DNA of 64,000 nucleotides, from assembly GCA_029237695.1 (NCBI GenBank), contig CM055278.1, forward strand, positions 67,695,188 to 67,759,187, read 5' to 3'. The notes below the pieces were generated by a model. That model saw only the letters and a program-made list of their open reading frames with translations. It was not told the origin of the DNA and searched no databases. Below, piece after piece: positions 50,201 to 62,200 of the stretch; position 1 is the stretch's first letter, and each line of letters starts with the position of its first letter. Source of the DNA: Conchocele bisecta. Lineage: Eukaryota > Mollusca > Bivalvia > Lucinida > Thyasiridae. The translations under genes were made by a program, and so were the position numbers.

Positions 50201-53200
50201 AAATAGCACAAATTCTTAAAAAATCTTCTTCTCCTGAACCGCCAACTGGATTTCGATGAAACTTTGTTAGGAATGATCGATGTACAATGCTCTTTCAAAG
50301 TTGTTAGAATGGTGACCCCGGGGTCAAAAATGGGCGTGGCCCGTGGGGTCAAATTGGGGTCAAATTTTATTTTTGACCGAATATGGTCATGTCTATATCA
50401 AATCGAAGGTATCAAAGAGGCGATCGCTCTGGTACATTTTTGTTGAAATTGGATGGTCTTGTCATCCAAGATGGCCGCTGAAAGGTCAAAAGGTCATTCT
50501 TTTATAAGAGATTTCAAAATTCTTCTTAACACGAACCGCTTGACCCATGTTGGCCAAACTTCACAGTTATGGTCCATGGGAGAATATGCTCATGTCAAAT
50601 TGAAGGGATCGATGAAGTGGTTGATCTGGTGCAATATTTGTCGGAATCGGATGATTATGTCATCCATGATGGCCGCCAAAAGGTCCATTTATTCGAGATT
50701 TTGAACGTCTTTTTCTCAGGAACAACATGGCCGATGCTTGCCAAACTTCATAGTAAGTTAAGATCCTTTGGTAAAATGAGTCATCACTTAATCCAATATG
50801 ACCGCCATCTAAAAATAGCACAATTTTTTTAAAACACATATGAACTCAATGTCACATTCTCCTGTGGTGTTCATGGAGTCAGGTGAGCGAATTAGGGCCA
50901 TCATGGCCCTCTTGTTTAAATGAAGATACAGTCGAACCTGTGTTAACGACCACCTGGGAATAGCGACCACCTGTCCACAACGGCCAGTTAAAAATCCCCC
51001 CTGTCTGATTTTGTTCTTTATAAGACCTTGGAATAACGACCACCCCCGAACTGCGACCAGCGACCAGCTATTTTCATTCCCACACGGCATTTTTGTATGT
51101 GAACAGCGGCCATGTCAAGTTTTTGTCGGCAAAAAAAATAGCACCACAATCGCTATTTTCCTTTCATCACAATGTGGCCGCTGTCGTTTGAATTGTAACC
51201 GGTCGTATCCAATTAGTTATCGATTACATTCGCATACATTGGCACAACGCTCTTTTTAAAACATTTACCTTGCCCAATATGGTCGGTGTCATTTTGGCGT
51301 TATTAAACATTTTCCATGAAAAATATTCCATTAACGGTAATTCCCGATATGTATTCCGTATCATGTATTCAAATAGGCATAATGCAATTCAGCGTAAGTC
51401 ATAAAACTCCATCATTAGCTGGCAAACTGTGTTTACACGATGCTGATTCGTCTACGGTGACAAGACTAAGACTTCAAACACACCGCGCTTGTCAAGTGTA
51501 AATTTCACACCGCGGGGCAAAAGGCCATATACTTATCATGAAGATAATTACTCCCCTTTGTATATAATTTCCAAAGCGAGGCTGGGTTCAGAACAATAAC
51601 AACAAGATGACATAACACAATAAATGGACTATTTTTGCCATTTTCATGCAATCATTAATTGATAAAAAGCAGATACACTCCACGATCGTGCAATAGTGAA
51701 AATGTATTGATGGAAGTGTATACAGCCAAGACGTTTTCTATGCATGCATATAGATTACAATAGAATGCTAAATAATACATGGCCGACTTTGTTGTGAAAC
51801 CGGGAAAATGTTTGACCCTTGGAACAACGACCACCTGTCAACAACGGGCACTTTGGCCACTTCCCTTTGCCGGTCGTTGTTCACAGGTTCGACTGTAAAT
51901 TCAATATGGCTTGATTAGCGCAGTCCGTGTCTATTCTCTCCAGAATTGTCGCGGATCCTACATCAGTGCCACATCCTGGGCTCGGAGATGGTCCACTTCA
52001 TACAGGCCACGCAGTACTTCATCAGCTTCGAGGTATGGACAGTGTCCCGGTGAAGACATGCGCGACTTTGTTTAAAAATTATTCTGGGCTGTGTATTTAT
52101 CCCCCCAAATCGTAAGGGGGCATATAGCGTTGCAGACATCCGTACGTCCATCACAAACTTAACGCTCGGGTAAATTTCTGATCATTTCTGCGTCATATTT
52201 CACACATACATTCCTCTGATGGTCCTTCTCGTGCTGTGACAAATCGACGATTCTCCGGCCTATTGTGTTTCAAGTGTGCTCTTTCTTTGGCTGTCACATT
52301 TCTGGTTGTCGCGCCTGCTTTAGCAGAAGGTGCGATTATAGTCGCCACTTTTTCCATCGTCGTCGTCCGAAATGTCAAAAAGTTTGTACACGCTTCGTCA
52401 TCATGGTATAACTTTCATATTGCATAACGGATTGCTTCAATATTTGGACACTTGAGACATGTGAGCATTTGGAACACACTCATGCCGCCATTAACATGAC
52501 TGACCTTTTTTACCTTCACATTGTTGTGGAAATACTTAGCCATTTCTTTTTGCGTCAAAAAGTTTCTTCATGATCAATTTAATATGACTTGATACATTGA
52601 GCATTTGGAATACACATATGCTGCCATTGACATGACCTTGACCTTTTTCGTGCCCATGATCATTTTACGGTTAAATGCCTCGTCAGGTGTGACACCACTT
52701 CCGTAAATTCTTGTTTTAATGATAATACCCTAGACGGGAAATGGGGCTGGAGACTGTGACTGGAGAAATGTGACTGGAGACTGGAGAAATGGAGAAATTT
52801 ATGTGACTGGAGAAATGGGGCTTATGACATCTGGCAAGTGTAGCTCCTGGTCTGTACTAATTCAGCAGTGTACACCTTGATCAGACTGAGATTTACATAT
52901 GGATCTGGTCTGCAACTCGTACATACTGTGGGTACATTGATGTACAGAATGACGGATCTATCTCTAGGTGCTCGAGTGTTCGTGGCATGAGCTGCTGACC
53001 AAGGTGAAGGACGCAGAGGACCTCGACTGTATCATCGCCGCTCACGAGACGTTCCTCGACACCATCATAACTCGCTGTCTCCTAGACGAACAGTCGCGGG
53101 TGGGTACCTCATGTTGGGCAGTAAATGTGGCTGTGACCGGAGACATGGGGCTTTAACATGTGATTTGTGACCAGTGTGTAGATGCACAGGTTGGTCTGGC

Positions 53201-56200
53201 TCTATACTCGTCGAAAAACCCATAAGCCCAATTTCTCGGATCCCAGCCACAAATACTGATGTATTGTAACATGTTATCTCGAATATTTTCTTTCTAATGT
53301 AAATGTTATTATATTAACCCTTAGAATGCGGGAACCGAAAATAGTCGTCTGCTGATAATTCATATTTTGTCTTTTCTCTCAGTAAAACATGGTTTGGCAG
53401 CATTTTAGAATCATTTCCATTGGAAATCATTCTAAACTACTGCCAAACCAAGTTTTTGATGAGCAAAAATGGAAAAATAAAAAATATTCAGCAGACGACA
53501 CAAATTAATTCAGCATTGTAAGGGTTAAAACCACTCTGTAGGAACGACCTGTAACATGTGCACTGGTGTAGGACAAGAATATTCGACCCGAGTGTCGGAA
53601 CGTCATCAGAAACCAGTGCAAAGGATGGATACGTTTTCTCGCCCCTAAATTGAACATATTTGCGAATCTCAAAATATTTATGCGACCCAGAATAGAACTC
53701 GACTTTTTATTTGCTGAATTTTGCGACTTGTGATTTGTCCAAAGTATTTTTCATGTCAACAAATTGGTGAAAACAAGGTCGCACGAATTGGGTGCTAATG
53801 CTATTTCAGTGGATAAGCTGCATATTTGCTTTTATACCCAATTAAAATTGCAAAAAACTCAATTGAAATCAGAAGTAGCGAGTATCAAAAAGCAATAAAA
53901 CATTTGGGGTACCTTTATCATGCTGCAGAAAACAATAAACAGACCACAAATATAGCATACCCCATCGATAGGGCTGTATAGTGACGGCATTACACATGAA
54001 TTTGATACTAATTTGTAGCTTATCCAGGGCTCCAGATAAGGAATTAATAATTGAGTATTGTCACCCCAATCATTTCTTAAGCAATTGGGTATTTCAACAT
54101 TTTAATTGGGTAACATAAAATCACACTACTGTTTGCACATCAACAGACAGTACTTATTGAATAGTTTGCTTCGAAATGAAAACATATCTTGGCATTTTAT
54201 TAGAATTATCTTCTTGGAGACAATTCTAATGAAATACCAAGATGTGTTTTCATGGAAAATAAGAAAAGTATGCTATATTTGTGGTCGGTTTATTGTTTTC
54301 TGCAGCATGATAAAGGTACCCCAAATGTTTTATTGCTTTTTGTTACTCGCTACATCTGATTTCAATTGGGTTTTTGGCAATTTTAATTGGGTATTTAAGC
54401 AAATACGCAGCTTATCTGGAGCTCTGAAATCTCCGCCCTGTCCATCGGTCCGATTTTGCTTTCAAGTTTGTGCTACCATTATCTCTTGTTACCGTAAGTC
54501 AGATTGGCTTGAATCTTCTTATACTTATTTTTCATCATCCCTATTTTCTTTCTATAGCCCACCTATGCGGCCCCTGTGCTCAATGTCACGGTCAAATGAC
54601 TTAGAAATTTGTGTTAATGTTGTTTTTTTGCGTTAAAGCTTTTGAGTGGGGCATCCATCAGTGTTATTTCTTGTTTTATAAAATTCCTTCCTCTCTGAAA
54701 AATAAAACTGAATATTCCATTCCAGTTACTTAATAGGGGTGAAAGGGGTAATTTTCTGTTTGCAGCCTCGGACACGGCCATGGTGCCGCGATTTCGAGCC
54801 CAGTCTACCGGAACTTCAAGAGCTTAACTGATATTGTAATTTCATGTTTAATCGACGTTGCTTCATGCCCCCCAAATAGAGGTGTTATCTCGTCTTTCTC
54901 TCAGCTGTTGCTGGGACGTTAAACCCATTCACTTTTCACTTTTTCTCTCGGTGTTTCTGAATGGACGTAAAACTCCAACCAATCAATCCATGTGGCTTGT
55001 TTCCTAGGTACTGCCACGTCCAGAAGAGAATCCTGCACCGTTTAACTACAAGGTTCAAACTGTTACAATGTTCACTTAACCCTTTCAACACCAAGTAACT
55101 TAATAGGATGTTCCATGCCAATGTTTCACGCTATTTCATTAATTATCCCATTCTTCTAAAAGGGTAATCTGTACGACGTTTAAAATTATTAACAAACAGT
55201 GGAGATCCTGATGAGACGGCTCGTTACGAGCCGGCTCATCTGGATCTGCACTGTTTGCAAACATTGTCTCTATAGAGGTCTGTGGTGTTGAAAGGGTTAA
55301 ATAAGTGTATTATTGTGTCACTATTCAACCAGTTCAACACCAAGTAACTTAATAGGTTGTTCCATGCCAATGTTTCACGCTATTTCATTAATTTTGTTCA
55401 TTCAAATTATCCCATTCTTCTAAAAGGGTAATCTGTACGACGTTTAAAATTATTAACAAACAGTGGAGATCCTGATGAGACGGCTCGTTACGAGCCGGCT
55501 CATCTGGATCTGCACTGTTTGCAAACATTGTCTCTATAGAGGTCTGTGGTGTTGAAAGGGTTAATAGTTGACATCATGTTCATGTCCGTTCATGTTGGGT
55601 GATGGTGTCTGTTTAGGGATCTGGACAAAGTGATCATTAACCCCTTCAAGCCTAAATAACTGGAATGGACTGTGGTATGCTAATTAGGCCGACCAAGCCA
55701 CTTGTTACAAAATGATTTTCAGACCAGTCCATTTATAGAAAGGTGGTGGGGTTTTTTTTTTGCCTTGAAAATATGAAAATGAATTGCAGATCCTGAGATG
55801 GCTCGCAACCATCTGGATCTATGACTGTTTGCAAACATTGCTAGAGGTCTGTAGTGTTGAAAGGGTTAAAACATTCATGCTGTTTGGGCAGGCAGGCACA
55901 GTTTTCCTCTCGATAACTCGAGTTCTACTTAACAGATCTTAACCTAATTTGGTTTGTAAGTTTACCAAGGCAAAAGATGCCTATTGATTTTCAAAATTTT
56001 CTGAGATATGGCGACCATTAATTTTCGCACATTGTGCCTTCTTTACTAATCTTAATTGTAACCTTCAGCACTGTTGGTTACATTTCTAAGTGCAAAGTTT
56101 GTGCATATGTAAGTGTGTTTCTAAAACAGACTTTCAAGGAAATTATCATTAACAACTTCCAATTACGAGGTCCCTCAATCAAAAGACACCATCACCTTCA

Positions 56201-59200
56201 TGTTGTACCCTACTGTCGGTTTCAACAACACCTGACCATATAAACCGAGCAAATATGTGTGTGAGAAATGGAGCAAATGGACATTGAGACCCAGGCCAGA
56301 CTGATAGTCAATTAACATCTTATCTGTTGTGTGTCTGACTAACAGTATAGATTCTTATCGGGTGCCAGATAGACTGGCCACAAATGCCGTAAGCCCCCAT
56401 GTCTCCAGTCACAGCTATATATGAGACACGCCATGTGATTTTGTACATAGGAACATGTACGATATTTCATGAAACATATGTACAAAATTTACAATAGTTT
56501 CTGTAAATGACGTCGAAAGTTGACAAATGTCAACTTCTGACGTCATTTACAGAAAATATCACAGTTTCTGTAAATTTATTTCATTAAAAATCGCACTTGT
56601 TCTTTGGCACAAATCTCACATTTGGCACAAGTCTCATATGTGACTGTTACTGGAGTAATCAGGCTTATGACACGCTAGCACAGATCTTCAGTCTGATACA
56701 GATCTTTACCATTAGTTAGAGGCATGATGGGTGCTTCAATGATGGAACGATGATCAGTGTAGACCCTGATCAGACTGTGCGGATGCACAGGCTGATCTGG
56801 ATTTACACAGGTCACAAAACCCATAAGCCCCTTTTCTCCAGTCACAACCATAGATTATAATCAAACTTTGACGAAATGGACAGTAGTTGTTACTTTCGCA
56901 CAGGACTCCAGATAATCGGGTTACTTTTCTGATTTAACACATTTTTTCGTAAAAAAAAAATGAAGAAACTTTATGATTATTGAACTATAAATGTATTTCC
57001 TCCATGCATATTGAGTATTTCTAAAGATTCCATTGTAATTCAAATAGATGAACTCTGTAAAACATGTCTGTGTGCTTTTTAATCAAGAACATACGTTATC
57101 AGTGGAGACAAAGTATGGTACAATGAAACACGTTGAGATTAACCCTTTTCATGGTGAGGATACGCCATTATGCTTGCAGAAAATCCTAAATATTTTCCTT
57201 CTATGCACTCAGAAGTATATGTCTCGACGACCATTTGAACCGTCTCGTCGAGATGGTTCAAATGAGTGGTCATAACATACTTTCATTTCACACCCGTAAA
57301 GGTGTATTCCAAAAGGAATGGGTTAAGTAAACTGAGATTCTCAGCATGTCCAGGTGACAGACTTGGTGTTTATTAAATAATTCTGTATGCTCATTTACCC
57401 TTTCAAAAGCAAACAAAAATAAATAAAACAATAAAAAAGAATAGCTAAGTAAAAAATGATCTTACCTGGAGTTCTGATTTAATTTATTCATTATTTGGGT
57501 GCCCCCCTCTTAGAAATGGTGCCTTATGACATGTGCGACTAGCGTAGCCACAGATCAGACTGCGCATCCGCTGTTCACCATAGCATTGTTCATGTACATG
57601 AATAACAGTTCTATGTTGACTATATATGGGTACATATATCACACATCCAGTAAGGACCATTTTATCCACAGGGGTCCGAAGTTGTGCTGGGAAAAGTGTA
57701 CTGGGTCCGAATCGGTGGGCGTCTTAGTCGGTGGGCATCTTATAAAAAGATGCCCACCGACTAAGACGCCCACCGATTCGGACCCAGTACACTTTTCCCA
57801 GCACAACTTCGGACCCCTGTGATTTTATCAGTCGGCGGCCCATTTGGTTGTGCGATGAAAACTGGGCTTATTGTTTTATGACCGCTTGTCGTATATTCAA
57901 TAAGCCAGTTTTGTCAGCACACAACTACCATAGCGTTTTGTTGAGCTTACATGTGTCACTCCATGACGCAAGTGGGCTTATTGAGTTTCTGGTCAGTGTG
58001 GCTCCTGATTGGCTGCTACATTATACATCAGTGCCAGGCGAATCGTGTGACCAAAATATGGCGGAGATCTCAAAAACATTTGCTAAGATCTGCCAATGAA
58101 ACTGAGTAAACCATCCTATAGTGTATTTGCTATGTCATATTAAATGACCTTAGCTGTTGATAGGCTGTCAAACCCCAACAAACAAACATATATCTGATAT
58201 GGCACACAGAATGTGCACTGGTGTATTTACTTTTATGGAGAATTTACAGTGTAAATACTTCATTGCATTTTGTTACACATTGATAAAATATCCTAAATGT
58301 CTCTCTTTGCATTGGAGAGATGTACGGGTTGTTTGAGAAAGCTTCACAGATCTTGGTAAAATTAAATAAGTTCAGCATTAACCCATTTCATGCTGAGGAT
58401 ATGTCATTTTGTTTTAGATTTTCTGTATATGTGCTTAGAAGTATATGTCATGACCACCATTTGAGCCGTCTCGTTGAGACGGTTCAAATGAGTGGTCACA
58501 ACATATACTTTCATTGAGAAATAAGAAAAATAAAACCTGTAAAGGTGTGTTCCGAATGTAATGGGTTGAAGTGCACATTCTGTCGGCAATATCTGTAGCC
58601 TATTTCATCAACATTGCAAAGTATACTTTACTAGCAAAGTATACTTTGAGGGAGTAATCATTTATTTTTCCTGAAATGCATTATTTCATATAGAACTAAC
58701 ACATGCATATATTTCATGATTAAAAGTATGCAGAATTATTATACTGAATTTATTACATTATCACAGCCAAATTGGCTGTGATAATGTAATAAATTCAGTA
58801 TAATAAAAATTAATAAATTTATCATAAAATGAAAATTTCTCCCTCAAAGTATACTTTGCTACTAAAGTATACTTTGCAATGTTGATGAAATAGGCTACTG
58901 ATGAAATATGGCAAAAAAGAAATGATTTGTTTTGTGTTAGTTGTGTTTGAAATGTTTCCCCAACTCACTAAGCAAACAGTGTAGGTCCTGATCAGACTGC
59001 GCAGATGTGCAGGCTGATCTTAGGCTACACTGGTTGCAAATTCAATAAGCCCCATTTTTTCATGGTATGTCACATATTAGCCGGTATTGGTTGGTGGCTG
59101 GGTTAGTGGTATATTCTGGTAATGTCGTCAATGCTGTTATTCCGACAAAGAATATTTGAGTACATGTACCTTGGTTTCAGTTGGCTCTATGTCAGTTAGA

Positions 59201-62200
59201 GAGACGTGGGTCTGAGCTGTTTGTTGGTAGCATTACTGCACTTGTGTAATAGATACCCCAAGATGTTCTAAATCACATTATATATACAGTCGAGCACCAG
59301 TATCTCAAAGTGAAGGGAGATCATCCATATAGTCGAGATAGGACTAGGTTCGAGATAGTGATGAAGAGACATGGTCGAATATTTTCGAAAAAATATGAAA
59401 TCATTTTACCCATTACACCACGTGTAAACTATCACCAATTAACTAATGAACAAATGTAGTAAGCTCCATTACACATTACAAGGTGACGTAACGACTCTCA
59501 GTGACTTGTGTAAATGACCAGTGTGATATGCTTAATGAATCATTACAAACTCACAAATATATCCAGGTAGACTAATTAAGCAAACAAGCCGAGGTAGGTG
59601 TGAATTTATTTTGTTTTGTTTGATAATATGTTTGGAAAATTAGCGTCGACCAAATCGATCTTGGCAGCCAGGTACTTGGGCGATTTATCCAAGCGTTTAT
59701 GTGATCGAGATAGTGAAGAGATTTTTAACGTATTTTTATACAGAGGGGACAGAATGAACAGTCGAGATAAAGAACATATACGAGATAGGGCATGGTCGAG
59801 ATAGCCGAGGAAATTTATATCAAACAAATAAGGATATAATTCGGGACTTTAGTGAATCATCGAGATAGGGGATATCATTGAGATACTGATATTCGAGATA
59901 CTGGTGCTCAACTGTATGTAAAAGCACTTGAAGTTCCCGTGCTACCGTGTCTAATACTCTTATCATAACTTCATCCAGCAACACGTAGGCGTGTGCAGCA
60001 GATGTGAACAAACAGCACACGAACATGATACCACCAGTCTATCACCTCAGTTTTGAATGGATATAAAACCCCATTCAGTCAAAACAGATTAAATGGTCAT
60101 ACACTATGAACAAGATACACAAGACACTGCATACACAATTACAACCGGTCGGATACAATGGTTCACTTCTACACAATACGACCTTGCTGTTGAACAAACG
60201 AACAGCCCTGATTACTCAATCAATCCGTTCTACATCACTACTGTATATTTGCTGTTCCGTACCTTATTATCATCTGGGGGCCGTTTCACTAAACTTCGTA
60301 CGACTAAAATGTTCGTAAGTGCAAAAGTATGATTGTTTACAAGAACACAATGTTAATGTGAAATTTATAGACTATCATAATTTTGCACTTACGAACATTA
60401 GCAATGTGTTCTTGTAAACAATCATTGGATTTACATTTATTGAACATAGGCTGCAGCCTATGTTCAATAAATGTAAGTCCATCAATTGAAATTTAAACAC
60501 TATTCTAAATCTGCACTTACGAACATTTTAGTCGTACAAAGTTTAGTGAAACGGGACCCTGGTGGATAAATAATTGACGTTGATGTAAAAAATCTCCAGT
60601 TTTTCTATTTCCTTTAACACCATCATTATAGTACATGTACATCATTGCAATAGGCAAGATATTTCCCTGGTCTGTTTTCCAGTAGACATGCCCTTGTTTT
60701 TAGCTTTTCTTTAGCTTTTTACTGTCCAGTAATTTGTCAAATAATGACTTTGGGGCTAATAAAATTATATTCACAAGTTCAGGTACTGACTCTTTCCAGT
60801 TGCTGTGTATAACCAGAATCAAAATCCGTTCAGCACAGCGTACTACATAAATTATCAATAGTAATAACTTTTATATAAATATTTATCCCACAGGGTATAC
60901 TGACACAGCTGCGGACAATATTTGACCTGATAATCGACTTCCAGCAGGCCCAGGACACGTTCTATAATATTGCCCAGTCTGAGCTGACTGCCAGACAGCA
61001 CTTCGATACGCTCCAACAGCGTCGTACACAGGAGGTAATGTATGGCCGTTTTATGATGGTGAAGCAGTAAAAAGGGGGTGGATGATTTTTGTCTAGCCCG
61101 CTTGCGGAAAGCGAGACATAGTGATCACAATGGTGTTTGCGTCCGTGCGTCCGTGCGTCCGTGCGTCCGAAATCTGCGTTAAAGTTTTTAAAAATACCAT
61201 CAAATGCCTCGGCGGGCTCGACATGCAAGCCGCGGCCATCTGGTCTATATATTTCAGTACCGACCCTGCAAGTTACACAACTGTGTCTAGATAAATAGGT
61301 TTATGAATATTTCTTGACTTAATGGGGATCGACTAGGTGTATTTCTTAGAGTATTTCATAATTCTACGAAACTCAATGTTAGCTCCGGTTGATTTTGACA
61401 TCTTGAAAAATGGCGCATGCTATGCTGTCTCGCCAGTACGGTTTCGCGTCAGAATTTAAGGTATTTTTCGGGCATTTGTAGCTAAAATTTGAGGTGGTCA
61501 TGACCATTTGGAACCATTTTCAGGCAATGGTGTGGTGTTACAAGTGATAGAATAGGTCATAAGAAAGTCTCTGTGCCTCATATTTTCATGAAAACAATTC
61601 CAACAAATTCAGTCATGTTTGAATTTCTGACCTACATTAGGTGAGTGGGATAACCGTCAGAAAAGCGGTCAATTTTGGCTATTTTCAATCGTCCCGTGGT
61701 GGCTTCGTGGTTTTGTATGGGGAGTTTTGTGGTAGACTTGTAAGCTCTCAGTCTTTTTATATGCCTGTCTTAAAAAACGGGACGTATTATGTATTACTTT
61801 GGAGCGGGCAGATAAAGCTTGTCGCGTAATAACCAAGTTCTTCTTGACAAATCTTAACCACATTTGACCAAATATGGTCATGTCATATTTCAAATCGAAG
61901 GTATCGAGAAGACTCACTCTGGAGCATTTTGTTGTCGGAATCGAAAGATTACGTCATCGAAGATGGCCGCCAAAAGGTTGAAAGGTAAAAAAAAAATCAC
62001 TATAGTAAGATGCTTAATTTCAAAATATTGGGTCAGTCTCGTTCAGCGGTGGTAGATCTTATGATTTATGGTATTATATGGTTTATAAATTGCTTATCTT
62101 TTTTCAGGGCTTGAAATGAAAAAACAGACCCGTTTTCCCCTGTGCTCCGTTTCCTCCCAATGGACTGTACATATTTTGAGACGACCTGATCAATTATTCA

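Noticed and set aside
49391..50704. Several 60-109-residue frames with similar peptides
   Set aside because: They follow the ~390-bp units of a dispersed repeat and are interrupted differently in each unit.
54106..54636. 176-residue open frame
   Set aside because: Same family A MITE translation continued into a dispersed repeat; no domain.
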